Shown piece by piece: positions 33,784-42,589 of a DNA stretch of 64,000 bases. The notes under the pieces were generated by a model. The model saw only the letters and a list, made by a program, of their open reading frames with translations. It did no database searches and was not told where the DNA came from. The DNA is taken from the NCBI GenBank assembly GCA_023439835.1, contig JAEXUW010000011.1:1-64000 (forward strand). The letters run 5' to 3'. The position numbers were made by a program, and so were the translations under genes. The stretch comes from Bacillota bacterium (lineage in GTDB: Bacteria; Bacillota; Clostridia; Oscillospirales; Ruminococcaceae). Positions within the stretch are counted from its first letter, which is position 1. Each line of letters opens with the position of its first letter.

Positions 33784-34857
33784 ATGAAAAAGAAAGTTAT
33801 GCTCGCAATGAGCGGAGGGGTGGATAGCTCTGTCGCTTTATTGCTTTTAAAGAAGAAATATGACGTTGTCGGTGTGACGATGAAGCTTTTTGAAAATGAG
33901 GATATCGGACTGAACACTTCGAAAACCTGTTGTTCTCTTTCGGACGTTGAGGATGCAAAAAGCGTTGCCGCAAAATGCTCAGTTGACCACTACACCTTTA
34001 ACTTCAAGAATAATTTCAAAGAGAACGTAATAGACAGGTTTATACAGTCATATCAAAACGGTGAAACGCCGAATCCTTGCATTGACTGCAATCGCTATGT
34101 TAAGTTTGATGAAATGCTTCGCCGTGCACAGGCTCTTGAATGTGATTATCTAGCAACAGGGCATTACGCAAGAATTCATAAGGATGAAAGTACGGGGAGG
34201 TTTCTTCTTAAAAAAGCACTTGACGAATCAAAGGACCAAAGCTATGTCCTTTTTTCACTGACTCAGGAACAGCTTTCAAAAATTCTTTTCCCGATGGGAG
34301 AGATGATAAAAACAGACGCAAGAGAAATTGCATTAGAAAGCGGTCTGATAAATGCAGAAAAGCCCGACAGTCAGGATATCTGCTTTGTTCCCGACGGTGA
34401 TTATGTTTCTTTTATCGAAAAATATACGGGGGCGTCAACTCCGAAGGGCAGCTTTATTGATAAAAACGGCAATATCTTAGGTGAGCACAAGGGAATATTG
34501 CACTACACAATCGGTCAGCGAAAGGGGCTTGGTATTGCTCTTGGAAAGCCTGTGTTCGTAACGGAAATTGACACTATTAACAATACCGTCTCGCTTGGCG
34601 GTGAGGAAGAGCTTTTCAAAAGTGAGCTTATCGCAAAGGATGTAAATCTGATTTCTGTTGACACTCTGGCGGAGCCAATGAGAGTCAGTGCAAAAACACG
34701 CTATCGCCATAAAGAGCAGCCGTGTACGATATCAAGCTGTGAAAATGGTAATGTCAAGGTGGTATTTGACGAGCCTCAGCGTGCCATAACACCGGGGCAG
34801 GCGGTTGTGTTTTATGACGGCGATATTGTCGTCGGCGGCGGAACAATAATGAAATAA
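33784..34857 (+). CDS. mnmA: tRNA-specific 2-thiouridylase MnmA
   Basis: The 357-residue enzyme makes 2-thiouridine at the wobble base of Lys, Glu and Gln tRNAs. PP-loop MSGGVDSSVALLLL is at residues 9-22. The catalytic Cys pair lies in NPCIDCNRYVKF (about 99-102) and DICFVPDGDYVSF (about 200). The C-terminal domain has HYTIGQRKGLGIA and a beta barrel. The ATG at 33784 follows GGAGAGGCT. A cysteine desulfurase is needed but is not in this window. Confidence 0.94.
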   Translation: MKKKVMLAMSGGVDSSVALLLLKKKYDVVGVTMKLFENEDIGLNTSKTCCSLSDVEDAKSVAAKCSVDHYTFNFKNNFKENVIDRFIQSYQNGETPNPCIDCNRYVKFDEMLRRAQALECDYLATGHYARIHKDESTGRFLLKKALDESKDQSYVLFSLTQEQLSKILFPMGEMIKTDAREIALESGLINAEKPDSQDICFVPDGDYVSFIEKYTGASTPKGSFIDKNGNILGEHKGILHYTIGQRKGLGIALGKPVFVTEIDTINNTVSLGGEEELFKSELIAKDVNLISVDTLAEPMRVSAKTRYRHKEQPCTISSCENGNVKVVFDEPQRAITPGQAVVFYDGDIVVGGGTIMK

Positions 34858-34861
34858 AAAA

Positions 34862-34891
34862 TCAGCCCCTCCGTTTTTTGGAGAGGGCTGA
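34862..34891. terminator. Bidirectional terminator after mnmA
   Basis: TCAGCCCCTCC and GGAGAGGGCTGA pair around a T-rich loop. It lies between mnmA and the convergent anti-sigma gene. Confidence 0.75.
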
Positions 34892-34903
34892 ATTTATTAT
34901 CGG

Positions 34904-35935
34904 CTATTCAAAGGAATAGAACACTCCGTCAAGCTCGATACCGATGACTCTTGTTATATCAACAGGATGCCAGAAACCTGTGCTATAGATTTCAAGAGTA
35001 AGGTCGCCTGATTGGGGGATTGGTTCCATTTGGCGATAGGAGCAAACGATAGCGGTTTCATCAGGGTCTCCGCCTAGAAGATTGCTTCTTGTTCCGTCGT
35101 TATAAAGAAGATACAGTGAATTTATTCTTTCATCAACCAGAACACTTTCTACTGATATCACTCCGCCTACCTCAACATACTCATACATACCCTTGTCATA
35201 GCCGCTGATTATGAGAGAAAGCGGTGATATTTTGACACTAGCTGGCTCATAGTATTTATCAGGAGCAAGGCTGCCGTCAAGTGCATATTTTTTAACCTCT
35301 ATAGACTCATAGGATTCTAACACTACTTCGGTTTTTCCGAAAAGGCTAAGTGTAATTTTTACAGTGTTAGAGCCATAGGCATCACTTGCAGCGGAAATAC
35401 TAGTGCTGAAAAAACGCTTATTTTCGGTACGATATTCGGTTAGCTCTCCAGCAGCTGCAAAGTAGCTGCCTTGATGTGAATTATCATCGTCATAAACCGG
35501 CTGCATAGAAATAAAACTATTCGGGTTAGTTTCAGGCCATGGATTTTCGTTGATATCGAGAATCTCAACCGATACAATTGCCTTATAGGTTATTCCGTCA
35601 GCTGCGATTTCCTCAACTTTGATGATAGCCCAGGGCTCGTCAACTTGAATTTCGGGATAAACAATTGAGCTTTCAATCAGCTCGGAATTTTTTGCGAACA
35701 TATCTGAAATATAGTTTTTGATATTATCAGCAAAAACTGCTGTTGACATTAATGTAATTGCGATAAAGGAGGCGATTAATGCAGGAACAATTCTGATTTT
35801 CTTTCTTTTTCTGAATGAAGGTGATTGTCTTTCTGCTGCTATCGTGGCGGATAATATCCGCTCCTCACATTTATCACTCATCTTTATTCTGTTCATTTCA
35901 GAGCAGTAGTGCTCTTTGATTTCCATATTCATAGT
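34904..35935 (-). CDS. Membrane-anchored anti-sigma factor (DUF4179-like)
   Basis: The 343-residue protein has a cytoplasmic N-terminus of about 50 residues with a SDKCEERILSATIAAERQ segment, one membrane helix (VPALIASFIAITLMSTAVFA) and a large extracellular beta-rich domain starting DNIKNYISDMF. The arrangement matches RsiV/DUF4179-type anti-sigma proteins. Its start (ATG at 35935, with GGGGAGGG) lies inside the end of the ECF sigma gene, so the two are translationally coupled. It should hold that sigma factor at the membrane until an envelope signal is sensed. The signal is unknown. Confidence 0.75.
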   Translation of the reverse strand, partial: TMNMEIKEHYCSEMNRIKMSDKCEERILSATIAAERQSPSFRKRKKIRIVPALIASFIAITLMSTAVFADNIKNYISDMFAKNSELIESSIVYPEIQVDEPWAIIKVEEIAADGITYKAIVSVEILDINENPWPETNPNSFISMQPVYDDDNSHQGSYFAAAGELTEYRTENKRFFSTSISAASDAYGSNTVKITLSLFGKTEVVLESYESIEVKKYALDGSLAPDKYYEPASVKISPLSLIISGYDKGMYEYVEVGGVISVESVLVDERINSLYLLYNDGTRSNLLGGDPDETAIVCSYRQMEPIPQSGDLTLEIYSTGFWHPVDITRVIGIELDGVFYSFE

Positions 35936-36407
35936 CATAACCCTCCCCAAGTTGTTTTTTTAAAAGCTCTCTGCCTCTTTGAAGCTGAGTTTGAACGGTT
36001 GATGGCTTTCTTTTGGTAATGTCAGCAATCTCTCCTACTGAATATCCTTCAAAATAATATAGGTGAATAACTATCCTGTATTTTTCTGAAAGGGATAGTA
36101 CAGCTTTTAAAACCTCGCTGTTTTCGGTATCGTCCTGTGATGAAGCCGGAATATTTTCGTCAAGCTCTGTTCTGGTGACAAACCATTTTGATTTTCTCAA
36201 ATCCTTGCATTTGTTGACGGTCACACGTATAAGCCACGCCTTTTCTTCATCATGAGTATGGAATTCAATGTCAGACGTATAGAGCTTAATGAAAACATCC
36301 TGTGAAACGTCCTCGGCATCGGCAGTATTCCTGCAAAAAGCAAAAGCCGTTCGAAAAACAGTGTCTTTATATCTAGTGAGCTTTTCTGAAAATTTTAAGC
36401 TGTTCAT
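35898..36407 (-). CDS. ECF-family RNA polymerase sigma factor
   Basis: The 169-residue sigma factor has region 2 (YKDTVFRTAFAFCRNTADAE and DVSQDVFIKLY) and region 4 (VLSLSEKYRIVIHLYYFEG, SVGEIADITKRKPSTVQTQL). Region 3 is absent, as in ECF factors. The start has GGAGCC 11 bases upstream. It overlaps the anti-sigma gene by 38 bases. The target regulon is unknown; no autoregulatory ECF-type promoter was convincingly found upstream. Confidence 0.9.
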   Translation of the reverse strand: MNSLKFSEKLTRYKDTVFRTAFAFCRNTADAEDVSQDVFIKLYTSDIEFHTHDEEKAWLIRVTVNKCKDLRKSKWFVTRTELDENIPASSQDDTENSEVLKAVLSLSEKYRIVIHLYYFEGYSVGEIADITKRKPSTVQTQLQRGRELLKKQLGEGYDYEYGNQRALLL

Positions 36408-36497
36408 CCGTTTTGAGGCTCCTTTCTATCTTTTTAAAGCGCTTCAATAATAAAACGACTTAAAGGGTGAAATAATCTCGTTTCCACAAAAAAATTA

Positions 36498-36526
36498 GCT
36501 CTCTTTGCTAATAATGCAAAGAGAGC
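36498..36526 (-). terminator. Terminator downstream of the ydbC-like gene
   Basis: On the minus strand GCTCTCTTTGC-attatta-GCAAAGAGAGC is followed by TAATTTTTTTG. A perfect 11-bp stem. Confidence 0.85.
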
Positions 36527-36537
36527 CGTATTTCAAA

Positions 36538-36789
36538 TTAAAGCATTGCATCCTCGTCAATATCGTCATTTCCGTCGAGGTCTGAAAGAAGCTCTTTGAG
36601 CGAGGCTATATCCTCTTCAGTCAAGGTTATGCCCTTTCCCATTCTTGTGTGGTCGGGCGACCATTCTCTTAAATCAAATTTAGGCTCACGGTCGTTCCAG
36701 CTGACCATATTAAGCTCTTTAGTCCAGCCCTTTGCGTTTTCAGAAAGCACGCCGATTGATTTTGTAATCTCAAATTTAAGCTCTGCCAT
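36538..36789 (-). CDS. YdbC-like PC4/PUR-fold single-stranded DNA-binding protein
   Basis: The 83-residue protein contains LKFEITKSIGVLSENAKGWT, NMVSWNDREPKFDLREWSPD and GKGITLTEEDIASLKELL, matching the YdbC family, which shares the eukaryotic PC4 coactivator fold and binds single-stranded nucleic acid. It ends in an acidic tail (DLDGNDDIDED). The start at 36789 has GGAGGAA just upstream; the longer open frame overlaps the next gene and lacks support. Its cellular role is not known in detail. Confidence 0.82.
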   Translation of the reverse strand: MAELKFEITKSIGVLSENAKGWTKELNMVSWNDREPKFDLREWSPDHTRMGKGITLTEEDIASLKELLSDLDGNDDIDEDAML

Positions 36790-36806
36790 TTCATTTCCTC
36801 CAAATT

Positions 36807-37049
36807 TTATTTTTTTATTGATTTTGCAAGTCCAAGCACAAGTAAAAGCAGCATCAGCGGAATCAGTATGTATATGAGCAGAAACTTCACAATTCCCGCT
36901 AAAATAATCCCGCAAAGCAAAGTGATACAAAGCTCAATAGAGGGCGAGCGTGAGAAGCATATACCATGCCGCCTTTTAAGCTCGCTCATTACCTTCCAAA
37001 CAAAAAAAGTACAGACACCGGCCAGCACTATATAAATCAGAACCTGCAT
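36807..37049 (-). CDS. Small membrane protein of unknown function
   Basis: The 80-residue protein has an N-terminal helix (VLIYIVLAGVCTFFVWKVM), a basic loop (KRRHGICFSR) and a long hydrophobic C-terminal pair (LCITLLCGIILAGIVKFLLI onward). AGAAGGAG precedes the ATG at 37049. It is read 17 bases ahead of the YdbC-like gene, so the two are probably one unit. No family recognised. Confidence 0.6.
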   Translation of the reverse strand: MQVLIYIVLAGVCTFFVWKVMSELKRRHGICFSRSPSIELCITLLCGIILAGIVKFLLIYILIPLMLLLLVLGLAKSIKK

Positions 37050-37161
37050 GTTGTATAACTCCTTCTGATATTTATATATTATATGCAATATCTGTTCCGG
37101 TGTCAATAAAAGGACAAAACAAATTATTATTTTATTGAGAAATTAAAAATTTAAGCAAAAT

Positions 37162-37860
37162 CTATATATTAAGTGCAATTTCCATCATTGACGTGAAGCT
37201 TTTCTCACGCTCCTCACTTGTTGTGAACTGATTTTTCAAGGGGCAGTCTGAAATAGTCATAATCGCAAGTGCGTTCTTATTATGTCTTGCGGCGGTCATA
37301 TAAAGGCCGGCAGCCTCCATCTCAACGGCAAGCACATTCATTTTGCCCCATTTTTTTAAATAATCGGGGTCGGCATCATAAAAAGTATCGCTTGAAAGAA
37401 TATTCCCGACCCAGTATTTTGTGCGAAGGCTTTTTGCCAAAGAAACCGCACTCTCCAAAAGCTCATATGAAGCACAGGGAGAATATGTTCCCGTCAGGCC
37501 AAACTGTTTCGCAAAGCTTGAATTGGTGCAGGCGCTCATTGCTATGACAATATCTCGAAGCTCAACCTTGTCGGCTATTCCCCCAGCGGTACCGATGCGA
37601 ATAATGTTGTCTACGTCATATTCGGTGTAAAGCTCATGAGCGTAAATCCCGATTGAGGGAATACCCATGCCACTGCCCTGAACGGAAATTTCCTTTCCCT
37701 TATAGCTCCCCGTGAAGCCGAGCATATTTCTCACAGTGTTATAGCAGCGGACGTTTTCAAGATAGTTTTCAGCGATAAATTTTGCTCTCAAAGGGTCGCC
37801 GGGCATCAAAACAGTTTTTGCGATTTCACCCTTTTGTGCCATAATATGAGGTGTGGGCAT
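37162..37860 (-). CDS. deoD: Purine nucleoside phosphorylase, DeoD type
   Basis: The 232-residue hexameric-type enzyme cleaves purine nucleosides with phosphate to free base and ribose 1-phosphate. It shows TVLMPGDPLRAKFIAENYLE, GFTGSYKGKEISVQGSGMGI, RIGTAGG (phosphate site), VEMEAAGLY (ribose site) and TISDCPLK with the catalytic Asp. It lies four bases after the flippase gene. The length is typical. Confidence 0.94.
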   Translation of the reverse strand: MPTPHIMAQKGEIAKTVLMPGDPLRAKFIAENYLENVRCYNTVRNMLGFTGSYKGKEISVQGSGMGIPSIGIYAHELYTEYDVDNIIRIGTAGGIADKVELRDIVIAMSACTNSSFAKQFGLTGTYSPCASYELLESAVSLAKSLRTKYWVGNILSSDTFYDADPDYLKKWGKMNVLAVEMEAAGLYMTAARHNKNALAIMTISDCPLKNQFTTSEEREKSFTSMMEIALNI

Positions 37861-37864
37861 AATA

Positions 37865-39307
37865 TCATCCTTTCCCGATAAACGGTATCAGTCTTAAAAT
37901 CTTTTTTGGAAGTACAGTGCGTATTGCCTTTATCAGTATTCCCATATTTAGAAGAACAATAAACATAAAGCCGAAAATCAGCGTCATCCATAAAATCGTG
38001 CCGATAAGGTTCATAACCGCCAAAGACATCAATATCAGAATCAGCGTGTTTATAAAAATCTTCCCCGGAAGAAAGCGAAAACGGATTAGCTTTCTTGTGT
38101 CAATAAGCCTTATAACAAATACTAAAAAATAGCTCACAAAGGTTGCAAACGCAGCGCCGTTAATTCCAAATTTGGGAATGAGAAGAAGGTTTAGCTCAAA
38201 ATTCACAAGCGCACCGATAAGACAGGTCACAAACGAGCGCATTGTCTTTTTTGTCGCTGTATAAACGCTTGAAAGAAACGCCGAAAAGCAGGTGAATACT
38301 GTAGCCAATACAAGATAAGAGGCATAGTAATAAGAAATAAAAAAGCTCGGCGCAACAAGAAGCTTTGTAAGCGGAATGATAAAAAGAAGAATCCCCGCCG
38401 CGACAATATAAACCATTGAGGAGTTTGAATCAAACACATTTGAATAAAAGCGGTTTCTGTTTTTCGAGTCATGCTCTGTTATGGCGGACATATTCCACGC
38501 CTGATTGAACATGGCATAGATAGTCGCTATTATCGTCGGAATTTTATAAGAAATTGTGTAAAGTCCGTTTGCGGCTTCACCCAAAGAATAAGCGACGAGA
38601 AATCTGTCAGAAACATTTGTTACCCACCACATCATAGCTGTCGGAATAAGCGGAATGGAAAAGCGCAGCATTTTTCTTGCGGTTTCTCGTGAAAACCATC
38701 TCAAGCGAAAAAACCTATGAAGGTCCGCAATAACCGTCAGGAACATTATTGACAGCAGGTCAGACAGAATAATCGCAAGAAGATAGCCTGTCATTCCTAT
38801 TTTAAATACAACTAAGAACAGAAGGTTCAGTATAATCATTGAGGAGGTTGTAACAATCCCGTTAAAGGCATAAAGCTTCACAAGCTTGCGTGCACGCACA
38901 AACTCAGAAAAGACCATCTTGACAGAGGCTGTGAATACATAAACATAAAGAAGCCAGCCATAGCTTTCAACATACTTAATTTTTGAAAGCAGAGGAATAA
39001 AGAAAATAAAAATCAGCATTCCTATTAGCGTTATGGTAACAGAGGTTGAAAAAATTACACTTTTTTTCTGTGAATTATCAAGCCCGAAGCGGATTACCGC
39101 ATCGGCAACAGAAACAGTAACGACGGGAATAAGCAGATTTGCAATCTGTACGATAAGGTCAACTGTTCCCAGCTGTCCCTGTGTCAGAGTTCTTGTATAT
39201 AGGGGAAGCAGCAAGAAAACAAGAATTTTCGAGCTGAACGAGCCAATTGCAAAAATTATAGTATTTGAAAATAGCTTTGAGTAGCTGTTTTCGGTTCTCT
39301 CTCTCAT
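37865..39307 (-). CDS. Lipid-linked oligosaccharide flippase (MATE/Wzx-like, polysaccharide biosynthesis)
   Basis: The 480-residue protein has about 14 hydrophobic segments and the Polysacc_synt/MurJ-like MOP fold. It begins YSKLFSNTIIFAIGSFSSKIL, then LLLPLYTRTLTQGQLGTVDL; the middle has RFSIPLIPTAMMWWVTNVSD. Such proteins move undecaprenyl-linked sugars across the membrane for surface polysaccharide. No glycosyltransferase genes are adjacent, and it shares a likely operon with deoD, so the substrate cannot be inferred. Confidence 0.82.
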   Translation of the reverse strand: MRERTENSYSKLFSNTIIFAIGSFSSKILVFLLLPLYTRTLTQGQLGTVDLIVQIANLLIPVVTVSVADAVIRFGLDNSQKKSVIFSTSVTITLIGMLIFIFFIPLLSKIKYVESYGWLLYVYVFTASVKMVFSEFVRARKLVKLYAFNGIVTTSSMIILNLLFLVVFKIGMTGYLLAIILSDLLSIMFLTVIADLHRFFRLRWFSRETARKMLRFSIPLIPTAMMWWVTNVSDRFLVAYSLGEAANGLYTISYKIPTIIATIYAMFNQAWNMSAITEHDSKNRNRFYSNVFDSNSSMVYIVAAGILLFIIPLTKLLVAPSFFISYYYASYLVLATVFTCFSAFLSSVYTATKKTMRSFVTCLIGALVNFELNLLLIPKFGINGAAFATFVSYFLVFVIRLIDTRKLIRFRFLPGKIFINTLILILMSLAVMNLIGTILWMTLIFGFMFIVLLNMGILIKAIRTVLPKKILRLIPFIGKG

Positions 39308-39448
39308 AATACCGTCCTTATAGTATTATTTCAGCATTTTATACTATATGTATAAAAACTTGCCATACATTTATATTATAGCACATTTTATGAAAAAAGA
39401 AAAACAGAATATGAAACTTTTATAATTCTGATTTATCACGTTTTTCCC

Positions 39449-39477
39449 TTGAATTTTGAAAAAAAACAAAGTATAAT
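39449..39477 (+). promoter_or_regulatory. Promoter of the proS operon
   Basis: TTGAAT (39449-39454), 17 bases, TATAAT (39472-39477). The transcript should start near 39484, which excludes an apparent in-frame ATG at 39449 as a start for the next gene. Confidence 0.65.
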
Positions 39478-39508
39478 AAAATGTATCTGTAAGAAAGGGG
39501 CGGTTGGA

Positions 39509-39802
39509 TTGTTCTATGCTGTGGACTGGGTGTCGCTCAAGCTGATGACGAAGTTTGCGATTATAATGCTGGGACTTCTCATGCTTGTGTTCTTTTTGGC
39601 TGTGATAACACCGAAGCTTGCGAAGTTAATTGACAGCAGAAAGCAAAGTCCCGAAAGGGTGGGAAAGAAAAGTGCATATGATCTTGATAAAACCGGTGTG
39701 AGGAGTATTTATGATCCTCAGGCCGATGAAATAAAAAATGAAAGCGGCGAAAGCTGCGACGAAATTGATAACGGAGATGTTAGTGAAGATGGCAAAGGAT
39801 AA
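39509..39802 (+). CDS. Small membrane-anchored protein upstream of proS
   Basis: A TTG start at 39509, preceded by GAAAGGGG, gives 97 residues: one membrane helix (FAIIMLGLLMLVFFLAVIT) followed by a basic then acidic cytoplasmic-looking tail (SGESCDEIDNGDVSEDGKG). No family recognised. The end overlaps the proS start by 14 bases, so the two should be coupled. The choice of TTG is based on ribosome site and promoter position. Confidence 0.5.
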   Translation: MFYAVDWVSLKLMTKFAIIMLGLLMLVFFLAVITPKLAKLIDSRKQSPERVGKKSAYDLDKTGVRSIYDPQADEIKNESGESCDEIDNGDVSEDGKG

Positions 39803-41231
39803 TAAAAAAATGGTTGATGCGATTACCTCGATGGAAGAGGATTTCGCAAAGTGGTATACCGACATTGTCAAAAAGGCGGAGCTTATTGAATATACCAGCG
39901 TTAAGGGCTGTATGGTTATTCGCCCTTACGGCTATGCAATTTGGGAGAATATTCAGAGAATTTTAGATGGGATGTTTAAGGCGACAGGGCATGAGAATGT
40001 CTGTATGCCGATGTTTATACCTGAAAGCCTTCTCCAAAAAGAAAAAGACCATGTCGCCGGCTTTGCGCCTGAGGTTGCATGGGTTACTCACGGCGGAAGC
40101 GAAAAGCTTGAGGACAGGCTGTGTGTTCGCCCAACGTCAGAAACGCTTTTTTGTGAGCATTATTCTAATATAGTTCATTCGTACAGAGATTTGCCCAAGC
40201 TTTATAATCAGTGGGTTTCAGTTGTAAGATGGGAAAAAACAACTCGCCCTTTCCTTCGCTCAAGAGAATTCTTGTGGCAGGAGGGGCACACCATTCATGC
40301 CACAGCTCAAGAGGCAATAGCTGAAACCGAAAAAATGTTAAACGTCTATGCTCAGTTTTGTGAGGAATCGCTCGCTATGCCTGTTGTCAAGGGGAGAAAA
40401 ACAGAAAGCGATAAATTTGCTGGCGCTGAGGCAACCTATGCTATTGAAGCGCTCATGCATGACGGAAAGGCTCTTCAGGCGGGCACGTCGCACTATTTCG
40501 GTGACGGCTTTGCAAAGGCTTTTGAAATAATGTATACAGACAAGGAAAATAAAAAGGTTTATCCGCATCAGACCTCGTGGGGAGTTACGACACGACTTAT
40601 CGGTGCAATAATAATGACGCACGGCGATGATAACGGGCTTGTCCTTCCGCCTGCTGTCGCACCTGTTCAGGCTGTTATTATTCCAATTGCACAGTTTAAA
40701 GAGGGGGTTCTTGAAAAGGCAAATGAAATCAAGGATACTCTTTCAAAGCAGTTCAGAGTGAAGCTTGACGATTCTGAAAATTCGCCCGGCTGGAAGTTTG
40801 CTGAATATGAGATGAAGGGCGTTCCGCTCAGAATAGAAATCGGCCCTAAGGACATTGAAAACGGGCAGTGCGTGATCGTCACAAGGCATAACCGCGAAAA
40901 GTCTATCGTTCCGCTTGAGGGGCTTGAGGCAGCAGTTGCGCAAAAGCTCAAGGAGGTTCACGACGGAATATTCAACAAGGCGCTTGAAAATCGTGAAAAG
41001 AGAACCTATCGCTGTGAAACTCTCGATGAAATAAGTAAAACCCTTGAGGAGAAAGGCGACGGATTTATCAAGGCTATGTGGTGCGGTGATGAAGCCTGTG
41101 AGGCACTGGTCAAGGAGAAAACTGGAGTCGGCTCACGCTGTATTCCTTTTGAGCAGGACAATTTTTCGGATAAATGCGTATGCTGTGGAAAACCAGCAAA
41201 GCATATGGTTATCTGGGGCAATGCGTATTAA
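39789..41231 (+). CDS. proS: Prolyl-tRNA synthetase, type 3 (eukaryote/archaea-like)
   Basis: The 480-residue enzyme lacks the bacterial insertion domain and has the C-terminal extension of the short type. Seen: EYTSVKGCMVIRPYGYAIWE, class II motif 2 with VVRWEKTTRPFLRSREFLWQ followed by EGHT, motif 3-like HQTSWGVTTRLIGAIIMTHG, and a C-terminal Zn site with CGDEACEALV and DKCVCCGKPA. I place the start at 39789 (or 39780), overlapping the preceding small gene. It charges tRNA-Pro. Confidence 0.93.
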   Translation: MAKDNKKMVDAITSMEEDFAKWYTDIVKKAELIEYTSVKGCMVIRPYGYAIWENIQRILDGMFKATGHENVCMPMFIPESLLQKEKDHVAGFAPEVAWVTHGGSEKLEDRLCVRPTSETLFCEHYSNIVHSYRDLPKLYNQWVSVVRWEKTTRPFLRSREFLWQEGHTIHATAQEAIAETEKMLNVYAQFCEESLAMPVVKGRKTESDKFAGAEATYAIEALMHDGKALQAGTSHYFGDGFAKAFEIMYTDKENKKVYPHQTSWGVTTRLIGAIIMTHGDDNGLVLPPAVAPVQAVIIPIAQFKEGVLEKANEIKDTLSKQFRVKLDDSENSPGWKFAEYEMKGVPLRIEIGPKDIENGQCVIVTRHNREKSIVPLEGLEAAVAQKLKEVHDGIFNKALENREKRTYRCETLDEISKTLEEKGDGFIKAMWCGDEACEALVKEKTGVGSRCIPFEQDNFSDKCVCCGKPAKHMVIWGNAY

Positions 41232-41267
41232 TTTAACATTTAAGAATAATCATGAAAGAGGAAACGC

Positions 41268-41708
41268 ATGAAAAAGAAGAAGTGGGCGGGTATTTTCACT
41301 TTGCTGTTTGGAATTGTTTTGTTGTGCGGAATTGGAACTAGAGTAATACTTCAAAACATGGACATGGATTATCAGGAAGTTGAAGTTAAGGTTATTTCAG
41401 GAAGTCAAACGCGGGGGAGAACATACGTTGACACAGACATTATTGTTAATTACAAAGGAGACGAATATGAGCTGATCGGCGCCACTAATACATGGGAGTT
41501 CTTTGTAGGCGATAAGATAACCGCATACTTGGCTGACGGAAAATTGTACGATAGCCCAATTGCTATCAAGGGCGATTCGGCATTGTTTGTGGTGAGTATG
41601 ATTTTTATGGGCGCGTCAGTCGTTTTGCTTGTTCCGATGCTTTCTTTTTGGGTTGATTATAAAAAGGAAAAGAAAAGTCAAGCCAAATCCGCTGCAACGG
41701 GAAAATAA
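41268..41708 (+). CDS. DUF3592-like membrane protein
   Basis: The 146-residue protein has an N-terminal helix (WAGIFTLLFGIVLLCGIG), a beta-rich extracellular domain (YQEVEVKVISG, GDEYELIGA, GDKITAYL) and a second helix near 105-125, ending in a lysine-rich cytoplasmic tail. This two-helix plus beta-domain layout is that of DUF3592 proteins. AGAGGAAACGC precedes the ATG. Function unknown. Confidence 0.65.
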   Translation: MKKKKWAGIFTLLFGIVLLCGIGTRVILQNMDMDYQEVEVKVISGSQTRGRTYVDTDIIVNYKGDEYELIGATNTWEFFVGDKITAYLADGKLYDSPIAIKGDSALFVVSMIFMGASVVLLVPMLSFWVDYKKEKKSQAKSAATGK

Positions 41709-41774
41709 TAAACCCGTACTGCTCTGATGTTGATATTTAAACTGAAGTAATAAACTATTGTTTAGGAGTAATTG

Positions 41775-42458
41775 ATGAAAAAGCTCGGTCTTATAGGAAT
41801 ACTGTTTTTCATTTTTGTCTTTTCAGGCTGTACAAGGATAGTTCTTGACGGCTCTGACAAAATCGAGTCTGCGAGAAAAGAATTCGGCGGCTATAACAGC
41901 GGACGCATTCTAGTTCAAAGCAAAGAGAGTGAAACGGTGACGCCTGTAACCGAGCTTGTTTATTACTATGACAGCGATGATGTGCTACATTACTTGAGGA
42001 CGGATTATTTTGAAAACGGCACAAGATATCAGTATAATGACGGAAAAGAGCTGAAAGTCAAGGATGAGGGTGAAATACCCGTCGAAGCCGGAACCCCTGA
42101 GTTTAAAAAGTACACCAGAAAGAAAAGCTATACCTATTTAAAAGGCGAATTTATGTTTTATCTTCCCGGATTTGTTTCAAAAACTGATGTGTATGAGGAT
42201 TCAGACGGACTAACCCAGATTCACTATATTTATAATGTAAGCAAAACCTTTGACAAAAAGACGATAAACCGTTCTGACGGCAGTACCCTGACAGGCTTTG
42301 AAACTGTTTATACCTTTAGTAAGGAAGGAAAATTCATAGAGATTGCTCAGACCAGCACCGTTTTGGAAGAAAACAAGGAAAGCGTCGTTTCAAGCTTTAT
42401 TGTCAAGGCTGAAATGCTCGGTGAAATAACTGAAATTGATTCATCGGCTGTGTCGTGA
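41775..42458 (+). CDS. Hypothetical lipoprotein
   Basis: The 227-residue protein has a type II signal peptide with FSGC (Cys about residue 19), then beta-rich sequence with repeated aromatic strands (TELVYYYDSDDVLHYLRTDY, YTYLKGEFMFYLPGF). TTTAGGAG is placed correctly for the ATG at 41775. No enzyme motif is visible. It stands between the DUF3592-like gene and the ribosomal leader and probably ends that unit. Confidence 0.65.
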   Translation: MKKLGLIGILFFIFVFSGCTRIVLDGSDKIESARKEFGGYNSGRILVQSKESETVTPVTELVYYYDSDDVLHYLRTDYFENGTRYQYNDGKELKVKDEGEIPVEAGTPEFKKYTRKKSYTYLKGEFMFYLPGFVSKTDVYEDSDGLTQIHYIYNVSKTFDKKTINRSDGSTLTGFETVYTFSKEGKFIEIAQTSTVLEENKESVVSSFIVKAEMLGEITEIDSSAVS

Positions 42459-42555
42459 CGGACTTTTTGACAACAATATATACACTTCAGTTAAAATGCA
42501 CAATTATTTAATGAAAATATCCTTAAAATTCTACATAATTAATTTGAATATTCAC

Positions 42556-42584
42556 TTGTATTTTGGTGCCCGGCGTGTTAAAAT
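42556..42584 (+). promoter_or_regulatory. Candidate promoter of the S10 ribosomal operon
   Basis: TTGTAT (42556-42561), 17 bases, TAAAAT (42579-42584). It would give a leader of about 325 bases before rpsJ. The -35 box departs from consensus. Confidence 0.5.
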
Positions 42585-42589
42585 ATATC

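Noticed and set aside
36408..36490. Possible ECF-type autoregulated promoter (GGAAAC ... CGTT) before the sigma gene
   Set aside because: The spacing between the two boxes is about 22 bases, against 16-17 for ECF promoters.
39449..39508. Upstream in-frame ATG start for the small gene before proS
   Set aside because: The ATG coincides with the promoter -35 region and lies before the predicted transcript start.
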